Shown here: positions 9,232 to 17,741 of the stretch, piece after piece
Numbering within the stretch: the stretch's first letter is position 1
Layout of the letters: the number at the start of each line of letters is the position of its first letter
Assembly (NCBI GenBank): GCA_963754305.1
Contig: CAVWFR010000036.1
Coordinates: forward strand, 329,018 to 393,017
Length of the DNA: 64,000 bases
Reading direction: 5' to 3'
DNA from: DATEDA01 sp963754305
GTDB taxonomy: Bacteria > Pseudomonadota > Gammaproteobacteria > Burkholderiales > SG8-39
The notes under the pieces: model-generated
Seen by the model: the letters and a program-made list of their open reading frames with translations, nothing else
Told to the model about the DNA's origin: nothing
Databases searched by the model: none
Position numbers and translations under genes: made by a program

Positions 9232-10142
9232 CCATGTTGTCAACCACCCCCGCGTCGACGACCCTCTCGCCGATCGTGATGCGGAGCAAGCTCTTCGTTC
9301 CCGGCTCGCGCCCGGAGTTATTCGCCAAGGCCATGGCCGGCGAGGCCGACGCGATCTCCATCGATCTCGAGGATGCCGTCGACGAGAGCCGCAAGGCCGA
9401 CGCGCGCGCGGCGGTGAAAGCGTTTCTGGCATCCCTGCCCGCGGACAGATCGAAAACGATCATCGTGCGCGTGAACGGCATCGCCACCGAGCACTTCGAG
9501 GCTGACGTCGAAGCGATTGCCAGCCCGGGGCTCGACCTCATCAACGTGCCGATGACGGAAACAGGCGACGACGTACGGAAGGCCGCCGCGGTGATCGGAC
9601 GTGTCGTGAAAGAAAAGGGGCTCGCGAAACCCATCGGCATCCTCGCCAACATCGAAACGGCGAAAGCGTTTCGCCTCGCCGCGGAGATCGCCGGCGCGGA
9701 CGAGCGGGTCGCGGGCCTGCAACTCGGCTTCGGCGACCTGCTCGAGCCGCTCGGCATCGATCGCTACAACCCGGCGGTCGTCCTGCAGTTCCAGCTCGCG
9801 GTTCGCCTCGCCGCGGGCGAAGCGGGGATCTTCGCCTACGACTCGGCGTTTGCCAACGTCAAGGACGCCGAGGCGCTGAAGCGCGAGGCGGAAACCGCTC
9901 GCAAGCTCGGCTATCTCGGAAAGTCCGCGATCCATCCGAGCCAGGTCCCGATCATCAACGCGGCGTTCCGGCCGAGCGACGAGGAGATCGCGCATTCGCT
10001 GCGCGTCGTAGCAGCGGCGCGGGACGCGCAGGCGAAGGGCGTCGGGGCATGGATGGTGGACGGAAAGATGGTCGACGCGCCGTTCGTCGTCCGCGCCCAA
10101 GCGATCGTCGTCCTCGCCCGCCGGCTCGGGCTCGCTCAATGA
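9228..10142 (+). CDS. HpcH/HpaI aldolase / citrate lyase beta-type CoA ester lyase
   Basis: About 303 residues of the CitE-like TIM-barrel family. Motifs are RSKLFVPGSRPELFAKAM, DAISIDLEDAVDESRKADAR, IVRVNGIATEHF, ANIETAKAF and GFGDLLEPLG, covering the CoA-binding and Mg2+-binding (Glu, Asp) positions. The frame allows an ATG at 9228, overlapping the CoA-transferase stop in ATGA. However, the GAGGAGGA site ends 1-2 bases before that codon and 7-8 before the ATG at 9234, so 9234 is the more likely start. It probably cleaves a (methyl)malyl-CoA-like thioester made by the preceding transferase (inference). Confidence 0.88.
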   Translation: MTMLSTTPASTTLSPIVMRSKLFVPGSRPELFAKAMAGEADAISIDLEDAVDESRKADARAAVKAFLASLPADRSKTIIVRVNGIATEHFEADVEAIASPGLDLINVPMTETGDDVRKAAAVIGRVVKEKGLAKPIGILANIETAKAFRLAAEIAGADERVAGLQLGFGDLLEPLGIDRYNPAVVLQFQLAVRLAAGEAGIFAYDSAFANVKDAEALKREAETARKLGYLGKSAIHPSQVPIINAAFRPSDEEIAHSLRVVAAARDAQAKGVGAWMVDGKMVDAPFVVRAQAIVVLARRLGLAQ

Positions 10143-11122
10143 GCGCGCGCTGGAAGCGGCGTCCCGAGGGTTCGAACTGGGGCGACTTCGGCCCGGACGA
10201 CCGCCTCGGCCGGCTCAACCTGATCACGCCGGAACGGCGGCGAGCCGCGCTCGCGGAGGCGCGCGAGGGCATCGCGTTCTGCCTGTCGTTGCCGCTCGAC
10301 TGTGGGCCCGGGCTCAATCCGCGGCGCAAGCCTCCGCACCTCGCCGCGGTCGAGCGCGAGGACCGGCCGAACTACAACTACCCCTTCGCCGCGGAGTTTC
10401 CGGGGCTGACCGATGTCGTCTGCGACGACTGGGCCGCGCTGCACCTCCAGTACTCGACGCAGTGGGATTCGTTCTGCCACATCGGCTCGCGCTTCGATGC
10501 CGACGGCGACGGTGTTCCGGAGATCGTCTACTACAATGGCTTCCCCGCGCCGGAGCGGGTCGGCGGCTCAGCGCTCGGGATCGAGCACATGGCTGCGACC
10601 GGCGTGCAGGGACGCGGCGTGATGATCGATCTCCGCCGGCACTTCAGCGATGCGAAGACGCTGGTCGGGTACGAGGCGTTGATGCGCGTGCTGAAGCAGG
10701 ACGGCGTCGCGGTCGAAGCGGGCGATCTCGTGTGCGTGCACACCGGTTTCGGCGAGCGCGTGCTCGAGATGGGGCGCACCCCGGACGTCGCGGTACTGCG
10801 CACGACGGGCTGCGCGCTCGACGGCAGCGACCGCCGGCTGCTGCAGTGGATCACCGACAGCGGACTCGCCGCGCTCATCGCTGACAACTACGCGGTCGAG
10901 GAGCGGGCGGCGCAACCGGCGCCCGGGCACCATGGCGCGCTGCTCCCGTTGCACGAGCATTGCCTGTTCAAGCTCGGCATCCACCTCGGCGAGCTCTGGC
11001 ATCTCACGCCGCTGGCGGAGTGGCTGGCCGCGCGCGGCCGCTACCGCTTCCTGCTCACCGCGCCGCCACTCCGGCTGCCGGGCGCGGTCGGTTCGCCGGC
11101 GACACCGGTCGCCACCGTCTGA
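10139..11122 (+). CDS. Cyclase-family (kynurenine formamidase-like) metal hydrolase
   Basis: 327 residues of the PF04199 cyclase family in its long form. The metal site appears as the variant STQWDSFCHIG (about residues 110-120) instead of the shorter HxGTHxDxPxH, and a second site follows near DNYAVEERAAQPAPGHHGAL. LPLHEHCLFKLGIHLGE near the end is typical of the same subgroup. The start is the ATG at 10139, overlapping the lyase stop by 4 bases. Members hydrolyse amide, lactone or ester bonds. In this operon it may open a ring or remove an acyl group before CoA activation (inference). Confidence 0.85.
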   Translation: MSARWKRRPEGSNWGDFGPDDRLGRLNLITPERRRAALAEAREGIAFCLSLPLDCGPGLNPRRKPPHLAAVEREDRPNYNYPFAAEFPGLTDVVCDDWAALHLQYSTQWDSFCHIGSRFDADGDGVPEIVYYNGFPAPERVGGSALGIEHMAATGVQGRGVMIDLRRHFSDAKTLVGYEALMRVLKQDGVAVEAGDLVCVHTGFGERVLEMGRTPDVAVLRTTGCALDGSDRRLLQWITDSGLAALIADNYAVEERAAQPAPGHHGALLPLHEHCLFKLGIHLGELWHLTPLAEWLAARGRYRFLLTAPPLRLPGAVGSPATPVATV

Positions 11123-11141
11123 TCGTTCGAGAGGGAACGCC

Positions 11142-12101
11142 ATGCGACTCGCACGCTCGCTGCTCATCGCGCTATCGCTGGCGGTCGCCGGCAGCGCAAT
11201 CGGTCAACAGTACCCCGTCAAGCCGGTTCGGATCATCGTGCCCTTCCCGCCCGGCCAGGCCACCGACATCCTCGCGCGCCTGCTCGCCGATCAGCTCTCG
11301 AAGTCGCTCGGGCAGCAGTTCATCGTCGACAACCGGCCGGGTGCGGGGGGCAGCGTCGGCACCGATGCCGCCGCCAAGGCGGCGCCGGACGGCTACACGT
11401 TGGTGATGGCGACCATCGCCACGTTCGGCATCAACCCCTCGCTGTACCCCAAGCTCGGCTACGAGCCGCTCCGGGATTTCGCGCCGATCTCGAACCTCGG
11501 TCTCACGCCGCAGACTCTGGTGGCGAACCCGAAAGCGAACTTCGGGTCGTTGCAGGATCTCGTCGCGAAAGCGAAGTCGAGCGAGCTCAACTACGCCTCC
11601 TCCGGTAACGGCTCGGCCAGCCACCTATCGATGGAGCTGTTCCGCGGCGCAGCCGGCATCAGGCTCAATCACGTGCCGTTCAAGGGCAGCCCCGAGGCGC
11701 AGACCCAGGTGTTCGGCGGCGAGATCCCGATCATGTTCGACGCCATTCCGGGCGTGCTCCCGGCGATCAGGTCCGGCAAGCTGAAGGCGCTGGGGATCGC
11801 GTCGCCGAAGCGCTCGCCGTTCCTGCCCGATCTACCGACCATCGCGGAGCAGGGCTACCCGGGGTTCGAGGCGGTCGGCTGGATCGGGATCGCGGCGCCG
11901 GCGCGCACGCCCGAGCCGGTCCTGAAGACGCTGCAGGCGGCGATCGCGAAGGCCCTCGATCAGCCGGAGATGCAAAAGCGGATGAGCGAGCTCGCCTTCG
12001 TTCCGGTCGGCGACACGCCCGAGCAGTTCACCGCCTTCATCAAGGCCGAGAACACGAAGTGGGCGAAGGCGGTGAAGGACTCGGGCGCGAAGGTCGACTG
12101 A
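11142..12101 (+). CDS. Bug/TctC-family periplasmic solute-binding protein 3
   Basis: 319 residues with a signal peptide to about residue 22 (AVAGSAIGQ), then FPPGQATDILAR, VDNRPGAGGSVGTD, KAAPDGYTLVM and VPFKGSPEAQTQVFGG. The usual PPGG is PPGQ here. GAGAGGGAACGCC precedes the ATG. It is the last gene of the operon and ends about 27 bases before a strong hairpin terminator. Two Bug genes bracket the same three enzymes, suggesting either two ligands or duplication for the same pathway. Confidence 0.9.
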   Translation: MRLARSLLIALSLAVAGSAIGQQYPVKPVRIIVPFPPGQATDILARLLADQLSKSLGQQFIVDNRPGAGGSVGTDAAAKAAPDGYTLVMATIATFGINPSLYPKLGYEPLRDFAPISNLGLTPQTLVANPKANFGSLQDLVAKAKSSELNYASSGNGSASHLSMELFRGAAGIRLNHVPFKGSPEAQTQVFGGEIPIMFDAIPGVLPAIRSGKLKALGIASPKRSPFLPDLPTIAEQGYPGFEAVGWIGIAAPARTPEPVLKTLQAAIAKALDQPEMQKRMSELAFVPVGDTPEQFTAFIKAENTKWAKAVKDSGAKVD

Positions 12102-12128
12102 ACTGCGCTGCCGAGCCCGTTCCTGAAT

Positions 12129-12160
12129 GAGAAAGCCCGCGCGATGCGCGGGCTTTTCTC
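12129..12160. terminator. Bidirectional Rho-independent terminator
   Basis: A near-perfect stem pairs AAAGCCCGCGC with GCGCGGGCTTTT around a GAT loop, with a T-rich right arm (TTTTCTC) and an A-rich left arm. It lies 27 bases after the Bug 3 stop and 19 bases from the stop of the minus-strand CHRD gene, so it can serve both convergent transcripts. Confidence 0.85.
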
Positions 12161-12179
12161 GCCACCGAGCGGTTTCGCG

Positions 12180-12798
12180 CTAGCGCATGCGCCGGCGGGC
12201 CATGAAGCCGAGCAGCCCGAGCCCTGCGAGGAGCATCGCGTAGGTTCCCGGTTCCGGGATCGGCGTGACCTCGATGAGTTGTCCGCGTATCTCGCCGGCC
12301 GGATTCAGCGCGGTATGGATGTTCACGTACGCGAGTTGGGCCTGCAGCATCGCGAGGAAAGACGACGCCGGATGTCCGGCGTTCGTCGCGGTCGCGGGCG
12401 TTGCGGGGATGTCTACCGGAACTACTGTCGTTGCCGCCGACGAGCAGCGTGCCTCCGTCCTTGAAGTTCGTGAACACCATCGGGTCATCGAGTGCGACCC
12501 GTACCGGCGCCGTCTCCGTGGTCGTGGCTGCGCCGTGGATATGAAAGGCCGCCGCGGTCCCGGAAAGCTCGAACGCAGACAGGGCGAAATCGTAGCGATC
12601 GTCGGCCAGCGATGGCGTGCCCTTGTCGTCGTAGAACAACGTCGCGACGCCGGTCGGCATGGTCTGCGGCATGATCGGGGTCGGAATCTCGTTTGCGAGA
12701 TTCAACCCCGCATTGAACTGGAAGATCGTCGCCTGCGCGACGAGAGGCGTGATGAGAAGTGCGGTCGCGGCCAGATAACTCGGGTAGAGCGCTTTCAT
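12180..12798 (-). pseudogene. CHRD-domain PEP-CTERM secreted protein, frameshifted
   Basis: A signal peptide starts at the ATG at 12798 (MKALYPSYLAATALLITPLV). A CHRD-type domain follows (FALSAFELSGTAAAFHIHGA, then VRVALDDPMVF). The frame breaks near 12425-12435 after GGTLLVGGND. It resumes in another frame with VVPVDIPATPATATNAGHP, HTALNPAGEIRGQL and the sorting tail IPEPGTYAMLLAGLGLLGFM followed by ARRRMR. That tail is a canonical PEP-CTERM signal (PEP, membrane helix, Arg cluster) and implies an exosortase elsewhere in the genome. A one-base change in GACAGTAGTTCC restores one frame of about 205 residues. It may be a real mutation or a sequencing error. Confidence 0.8.
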
Positions 12799-13172
12799 GT
12801 CGGACGGCCTCGGGTCGATTGCACGAATAGTTCGTTGCTCTCAGTAGTGATGTCCACTCCCCCCGCGGGAGCGAATTGTGCACCTCAGCAAGTTACATGG
12901 CAATGACTGTCCGATGGGAAATGGGGCGAGGGCTGCGCGAAATCGTCTTCCAGCGCAGGTGCGTATTTGCGAAGGCCGGTAAGAATTTCACGCGACCTGC
13001 ACGGTACTGTCGCCAGCCGACGACGAACCAGTAAGTTTTCCAAACTCTTGCGTTCGCCTCGGCCCGGCAATCGATGCGGGCATAATCTTGGCCGCGTTGG
13101 CGCGCGGCGCAAGGCTGTGGCGGGCCCACCTTCCGTCTGATCGCGCCAGCCGCACGGTCTTAGGATTCGCCG
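12799..13172. other. Divergent intergenic region
   Basis: These 374 bases separate the CHRD gene (minus) and the acetyltransferase gene (plus). Short frames here are Arg-rich and show no family match. The region is relatively AT-rich near 12820-12900 (AGTTCGTTGCTCTCAGTAG), where the CHRD promoter is expected. No clear promoter could be fixed. Confidence 0.4.
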
Positions 13173-13778
13173 ATGCCAGACACTACGCTCGCGCCGGAAC
13201 AATCCCAGATGGGCGCCGCCAAAAGCGAAGTGCGCGTGCGTCGCATCCACCGTCGGGATCTCAACCGCGTCTGGGAATTCCTGAAAATGGTGTTCCGCGA
13301 TGTGAACCGCGAGACGGTCGAGTACCAGCGCCCGCGCCTCAAGAAGCATTTCTTCGAGGTCTACGAGGACGAAGGCGTCGAGCAGCTGCTATTCGAGGTG
13401 AAGAAAGGCCGCAAGCTCGAGCTCGTGGGCTACTGCGAGTTCGCCTACGAGATCGTCGGTACCGACAGCTGGATGAACCACCGCTACTTCGAGAAGCGCG
13501 GCATGCGGCCCCTGTTCGTCGAGGAGCTCGCGGTCCACCCCGACTACAACGGTCTGGGGATCGGGTCCTTCATGCTCGAGCAGGTCGACCACGCGGCGCG
13601 GCTGCGCGGGTGCACCCACGTCGTGCTGGAGGTGGCCGAGAACAACGAGGCGGCGCTGAAGTTCTATCGCAAGCGCAGCTTCATCAAGCTCGACGCCGCC
13701 ATCTTTCTCGCCAAGAAGTTGACCGCGGAAGACGAGCTCCTGCCGCCGCGCAAGATCGCGTTGCGGGAGGCGGGATGA
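13173..13778 (+). CDS. GNAT-family N-acetyltransferase
   Basis: 201 residues. The acetyl-CoA binding motif A is HPDYNGLGIGSFML (about residues 122-135), preceded by the beta-4 strand FVEELAVHP. Motif B lies in VVLEVAENNEAALKFYRKRSF, where NEAALKFYRKRSF is typical of RimI-like enzymes. The N-terminal 20 residues look unstructured. The enzyme transfers an acetyl group to an amine; protein or small-molecule substrate cannot be decided. The next gene starts 48 bases later on the same strand. Confidence 0.85.
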   Translation: MPDTTLAPEQSQMGAAKSEVRVRRIHRRDLNRVWEFLKMVFRDVNRETVEYQRPRLKKHFFEVYEDEGVEQLLFEVKKGRKLELVGYCEFAYEIVGTDSWMNHRYFEKRGMRPLFVEELAVHPDYNGLGIGSFMLEQVDHAARLRGCTHVVLEVAENNEAALKFYRKRSFIKLDAAIFLAKKLTAEDELLPPRKIALREAG

Positions 13779-13826
13779 GCGGGCTCTGCGCAGGCGCGGC
13801 TACGTCAATCACTCAAGGAGGGGAAC

Positions 13827-14885
13827 GTGGAATCTGAACTCCCGTATCGCTGTGCCTGCCGTTCCGGTATCACCCGCCGCGGCTTTCTGGGGGCTGCGGC
13901 GTCTTTCGGCGCCCTCGCCGCCGCGGGCTGTGCCACAACGCCGGCATCGTCCTCGGCGAAGCGCATCGACGTGCACCATCACATCTCGCCGCCGCCGTGG
14001 GTCGCCGCACTGAAGAAGTCCAAGCTCGACTCGCCGCCGGTCAACAACTGGACGCCGCAGCGCTCGCTGGACGACATGGACAGGGCGGGCGTCGTGACCG
14101 CGATCACGTCCCCCACGCTGCCCGCGGTCGGCTTCCTCGGCCCGCAAGAAGCCGCGGACGTGGCGCGCGCCTCCAACGAGTACGCGCGCAAGCTCGCGGA
14201 CATGCATCCGGGCCGCTTCGGCGTGTTCGCGCTGCTGCCGATGCCGCATGTGGACCCAACGCTGAAGGAGATCGCCTACGCGATGGACGTCCTGAACTGC
14301 GACGGCGTCGCCTTCATGACGAGCTACGGCGACAAGTTCCTCGGCGATCCGGCGTTCGCGCCGGTGATGGACGAGCTGCACCGGCGGAAGGCAACCGCCT
14401 ACACGCACCCGAACGAGCCGGCCTGCTGCCGCAACCTGCAGAGCTCGGTGCCGTCGGTGATCATCGAGTATGGCACCGACACGACGCGCACCATCTCGAG
14501 CCTCGTCTTCTCGGGCACGTCGGCGCGATGCAAGGACATCAACTTCATCTTCTCGCACGGCGGCGGCACCCTCAGCGCGCTGACCGAGCGCTTCACCGTG
14601 CAGGTGGTCTCGTTCCCCCCGTTCAAGGAGCGGGGCTTCACCGGTGCGGCGGTGATGAGCGAGCTCCAGCGTTTCTACTACGACACCGCGCAGGCTTCGA
14701 ACCCGATCGCGATGGCTTCGCTCACGAAGCTCGTCGCGACCTCCCAGATCGTCTTCGGCACGGACTATCCCTACCGGACGTCCGAGGAACACGTAAAGGG
14801 GCTGGCCGGCATCTTCGGCGCGAGCGAGCTGCGCCTGATCGAGCGCGAGAACGCGGTGCGCATCCTGCCGCGCCAGCGGACGTAG
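13827..14885 (+). CDS. Tat-exported amidohydrolase-2 (ACMSD-like) family protein
   Basis: 352 residues from a GTG with an AAGGAGGGG site. The N-terminus carries a twin-arginine motif (TRRGFLGAAA, residues 16-25) and then AAAGC, a possible lipobox, so the protein is probably exported folded and perhaps lipid-anchored. The TIM-barrel metal site starts with IDVHHHISPP near residue 48. The family also shows DGVAFMTSYGDKFLGD, FSHGGG near 245 and FGTDYPY near 311. Relatives decarboxylate or hydrolyse aromatic or unsaturated acids; the substrate is unknown. Export is unusual for this mostly cytoplasmic family. Confidence 0.85.
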   Translation: MESELPYRCACRSGITRRGFLGAAASFGALAAAGCATTPASSSAKRIDVHHHISPPPWVAALKKSKLDSPPVNNWTPQRSLDDMDRAGVVTAITSPTLPAVGFLGPQEAADVARASNEYARKLADMHPGRFGVFALLPMPHVDPTLKEIAYAMDVLNCDGVAFMTSYGDKFLGDPAFAPVMDELHRRKATAYTHPNEPACCRNLQSSVPSVIIEYGTDTTRTISSLVFSGTSARCKDINFIFSHGGGTLSALTERFTVQVVSFPPFKERGFTGAAVMSELQRFYYDTAQASNPIAMASLTKLVATSQIVFGTDYPYRTSEEHVKGLAGIFGASELRLIERENAVRILPRQRT

Positions 14886-14915
14886 CAGCGGGAAACGTCG
14901 CTGAAGAGCGCTATC

Positions 14916-15944
14916 ATGGCCAAACCCAAGAGAGCCGGAGGAAAATCGCGGACGACGCGGGCGCCCGTGCGGAAGCGCCGAACCGCGAAGCGCGTCGGGG
15001 CCGGGCCGGCTACCGGACCCAAGCGCGGGGGATCGCCGAGACCGACCGCGGCTGGTGCGGCCGCGAAGACCTTTCGCAGCAATGCGCATGTGGTGTCCTA
15101 CGATCAAGTCCTTGCGGGCGCGCCCGGCGACGTTCCCAGCCAGGCGGAGTACGGGTTATGCATCCTCGCCGAGGGCGATTCGTGGTTCAGCTTCGGCGCG
15201 ATCCCAGGCGACAACTTGCTGAACGAGCTGCGGTTCGAGCGGCGCACGATCATCGTGAACGCGGCGTACCCCGGCGACACGATCCGCCACCTGTCGGAGC
15301 TCTCCGACACGCTGCCGCTCCGCCGGATGCTGTTCGCGCGGAATTTCGCGTTCGAGTGGGATCTGATTCTCCTGTCCGGCGGAGGTAACGATCTGATCGA
15401 TGCGGCGCGGAGCATCATCGTCGCGCCGCCGGCGGGCACGAGCGTTGATCCGCTCGATTACATCAACGGTCCCCGTCTCGCGACGCTGATCGACGACGTG
15501 CAGGCAGGCTACCGGCGCCTCGCCTCGCTGCGCGACACGTCTGAAATCCAGGCGAACCGCGACGTGCCGATCGTCGTACACCAGTACGACTTCGCGACAC
15601 CGCGGCACTCGCCATCGAAGTTCCTCGGCACCCCTGTGCGGGGCCCCTGGCTCGCCCCGGCGCTGGATGGGGCCGGCGTGCACGACCCGGCGCTCCGGCA
15701 GGCCATCTCGGACCATCTCCTGCGAGCGCTGGGCGACGGGATCGCTGCGCTCGCGCACGGCCCGGACGCTATCCCGAACTTCCATGTCGTCGCCACGCGC
15801 GGCACGCTCGACCGGGCCGACCCCGCCGCGACCGGATCCAGCGGAGATTGGTTGAACGAGATCCATCCGAAGCCGAAGGGATATCGCAAGCTCGGCGAGA
15901 AAATCGCCGCCGCTATCGAAGCGCTTCCGCGGCGCCGGCCGTAG
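14916..15944 (+). CDS. SGNH-like hydrolase with basic N-terminal tail
   Basis: 342 residues. Residues 1-50 are rich in Lys, Arg, Pro and Ala (KSRTTRAPVRKRRTAKRVG), like a histone H1-type tail. The catalytic domain follows. Block I is AEGDSWFSFG (Ser near 89), an Asn block is SGGGNDLIDAAR (near 158), and the Asp-x-x-His block appears as DWLNEIHPKPKGY (near 311-323). The spacing fits an SGNH/GDSL esterase fold. No signal peptide is seen and the tail would suit binding to nucleic acid or an acidic surface (inference). It starts 30 bases after the amidohydrolase gene. Confidence 0.65.
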   Translation: MAKPKRAGGKSRTTRAPVRKRRTAKRVGAGPATGPKRGGSPRPTAAGAAAKTFRSNAHVVSYDQVLAGAPGDVPSQAEYGLCILAEGDSWFSFGAIPGDNLLNELRFERRTIIVNAAYPGDTIRHLSELSDTLPLRRMLFARNFAFEWDLILLSGGGNDLIDAARSIIVAPPAGTSVDPLDYINGPRLATLIDDVQAGYRRLASLRDTSEIQANRDVPIVVHQYDFATPRHSPSKFLGTPVRGPWLAPALDGAGVHDPALRQAISDHLLRALGDGIAALAHGPDAIPNFHVVATRGTLDRADPAATGSSGDWLNEIHPKPKGYRKLGEKIAAAIEALPRRRP

Positions 15945-15982
15945 GCGCGTCGGCGCCGGCGAAACGCCGGAGTCGAGTCGAA

Positions 15983-16435
15983 CTAGCGGCCGTCGCCCTC
16001 GCTCAGCGTCCCGGCGACGGATTCGCAACTCTCGATACTGCGCAGGTGCGACTCGCGTATGCCGTGGATCGCGTCCCGCGCCTCAACGTCCAGGCGCGGT
16101 AGCGCCTCGTCGAACCGCTTCACCGCCCAGCGCAGCCCTTTCGCGAGGAACTCGACGCGCGCGCGCCGGCCCTCGACCGCGAGCAGCTTGCCGAGGAAGT
16201 CGCCCGTGGCATGGCTATAGTCGGCGCCGAGCCGCTGGATCTGCTTGCCGAGCAGCACGCAGTTGTGTGCCTCGTCGGCGTGGACGCGGCGCAGCGCAGC
16301 CCAGGCCTCCCCGCGTCGCGGGTGCTCCTCGAGCATGCCGAGCAGCGCGTTCGCCCCGGCGCGCTCGGCCTCGAGCATGCGATTGAGAAAGGCGACCTGC
16401 TCCTCGGGGGAAAACGCGGGTTGCGGATCCGGCAT
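15983..16435 (-). CDS. Ferritin-like helical protein (DUF6306-like)
   Basis: 150 residues and fully helical. Carboxylate/His positions recur as LEAERAGANAL, HADEAHNCVLLG, RVEFLAKGLRW and RESHLRSIESCE, the pattern of a four-helix ferritin-like bundle with possible metal ligands (Glu, Glu-x-x-His). The domain name is recalled rather than checked. It ends 39 bases from the convergent SGNH gene, and the LVIVD gene ends 15 bases upstream on the same strand, so it may be the last gene of that transcript. Confidence 0.55.
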   Translation of the reverse strand: MPDPQPAFSPEEQVAFLNRMLEAERAGANALLGMLEEHPRRGEAWAALRRVHADEAHNCVLLGKQIQRLGADYSHATGDFLGKLLAVEGRRARVEFLAKGLRWAVKRFDEALPRLDVEARDAIHGIRESHLRSIESCESVAGTLSEGDGR

Positions 16436-16450
16436 GGCGTCAGTGCGGCC

Positions 16451-17689
16451 TCACGTGCTCGGCCCCTCGAACTCGAGGATGTTCAGGCCCGCGTTGGGAT
16501 CCGTGAGATACATGAGTCCGTTCCGGTCCACGTAGCAGTCGCACGACTGGATCACCTGCGGCCGGTTGGGGCGTGGATCCATCATCCGCGTGGGGTTCGG
16601 TGGCACGTAGAACCCGACCTCGCGCGGCTGGAACGGGTTCTCGATGTCGTAGGCGCGCACGCCGGCGTTGTAGTAGGTGGCGAAGATCAGGCGCGAGCTC
16701 TGGAACGACCCGGGCCGGTTCTCGTGCAGGTTGTGCGGGCCGAAGCTCCCGCCCTTCGCGCAATAGTCCGCCTCGGCAGGCTGTGGAAAGGTCGCGATGC
16801 TCACCGGATTGGCGGGCTCCCGGACGTCGAACATCCAGATATAGCGCAGCCCCTCGCTGCAGTTGGCGAAGGTCGGCTCGTCCGCGAGGACGAGCAGATT
16901 CCGATCCGGCAGGGGCAGCGGCGAATGCGTGCCGCCGCCGAAAGGCGGATCGAGGTTGCGGTGGCAGACCAGCTTGGGCAGCCTCGGATCGGCCACGTCG
17001 AGCACCGTAAGCCCGCCGTCGCGCCACGCCCCGTAGGCGAGATTGCCGGTCACGAGGACGTGGTGGAGGGCGTAGCGCCGCCCGGTGCGCCACGTCGGCG
17101 TCTCGCCGCCGCCGCGCCACATGCCGGGCAGCCACCAGCGTCCGACGATCTCGGGCTGCCGCGGGTCGGACATGTCGATGACCGCGAGGATGTGATCGGT
17201 GAAATCGGCGAAGTGAACGGAGGCGTACGCATAGCGGCCGCCCGTGTACCAGATGCGGTGCGGTCCGAGGCCGGTGGTGGGCGTGAAGCCGGTCTCCGTC
17301 GGTTTCTCCGGCTTTGAGATGTCGTAGACGCGGATGCCGGAAGTGAACCGGCTCGCCGGATCTTTCAGCTTGTCCGCCGGCGACCCGCCGAAGTAGGCTT
17401 TCTGGTCGCCCTGGAACTCCTGCATGGTCCACACGCTCGGCGCGTTGACCACCAGCAGCAGGTCTTCGTGCGTCTGCAGGTGGAAGGCGCGGGTGCCGGG
17501 CGGGCAGGCGATAAAGTCGACGACCTTCGGGTGCTTCGGATCGCGCACGTCGACGGTCGTGATGCCGTTGCTGAATCCGTGGCCGACGTAAGCGTAGCCG
17601 CGATGCACCATGATCTGGACGCCGTCGCCGCGGCCGCCCAGATCGCAATGGCTGACGAACTTGATGTTGCGCGCTGCGACTGCGTCCAT
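16451..17689 (-). CDS. LVIVD-repeat beta-propeller protein
   Basis: 412 residues with no signal peptide. Repeats of the LVIVD type occur along the whole length: ITTVDVRDPKHPKVV, IRVYDISKPEKP, LAVIDMSDPRQPEIV, LTVLDVADPRLPKLV, IWMFDVREPANPVSI and VRAYDIENPFQPREV. Each is a strand ending in D followed by P-x-x-P, as in beta-propeller proteins such as PF08309 members. Function in this family is poorly known. It follows liv operon 1 with a 52-base gap on the same strand, so it could be co-transcribed with that transporter. Confidence 0.8.
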   Translation of the reverse strand: MDAVAARNIKFVSHCDLGGRGDGVQIMVHRGYAYVGHGFSNGITTVDVRDPKHPKVVDFIACPPGTRAFHLQTHEDLLLVVNAPSVWTMQEFQGDQKAYFGGSPADKLKDPASRFTSGIRVYDISKPEKPTETGFTPTTGLGPHRIWYTGGRYAYASVHFADFTDHILAVIDMSDPRQPEIVGRWWLPGMWRGGGETPTWRTGRRYALHHVLVTGNLAYGAWRDGGLTVLDVADPRLPKLVCHRNLDPPFGGGTHSPLPLPDRNLLVLADEPTFANCSEGLRYIWMFDVREPANPVSIATFPQPAEADYCAKGGSFGPHNLHENRPGSFQSSRLIFATYYNAGVRAYDIENPFQPREVGFYVPPNPTRMMDPRPNRPQVIQSCDCYVDRNGLMYLTDPNAGLNILEFEGPST

Positions 17690-17741
17690 GTCACGTTCTC
17701 CCGTTCGGCTTGCTCGAATCTATCACCTGGCGCCGCCCGAG

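Noticed and set aside
5773..12101. A complete tripartite tricarboxylate transporter
   Set aside because: Only TctC-like binding proteins are present; no TctA or TctB membrane genes occur anywhere in the window.
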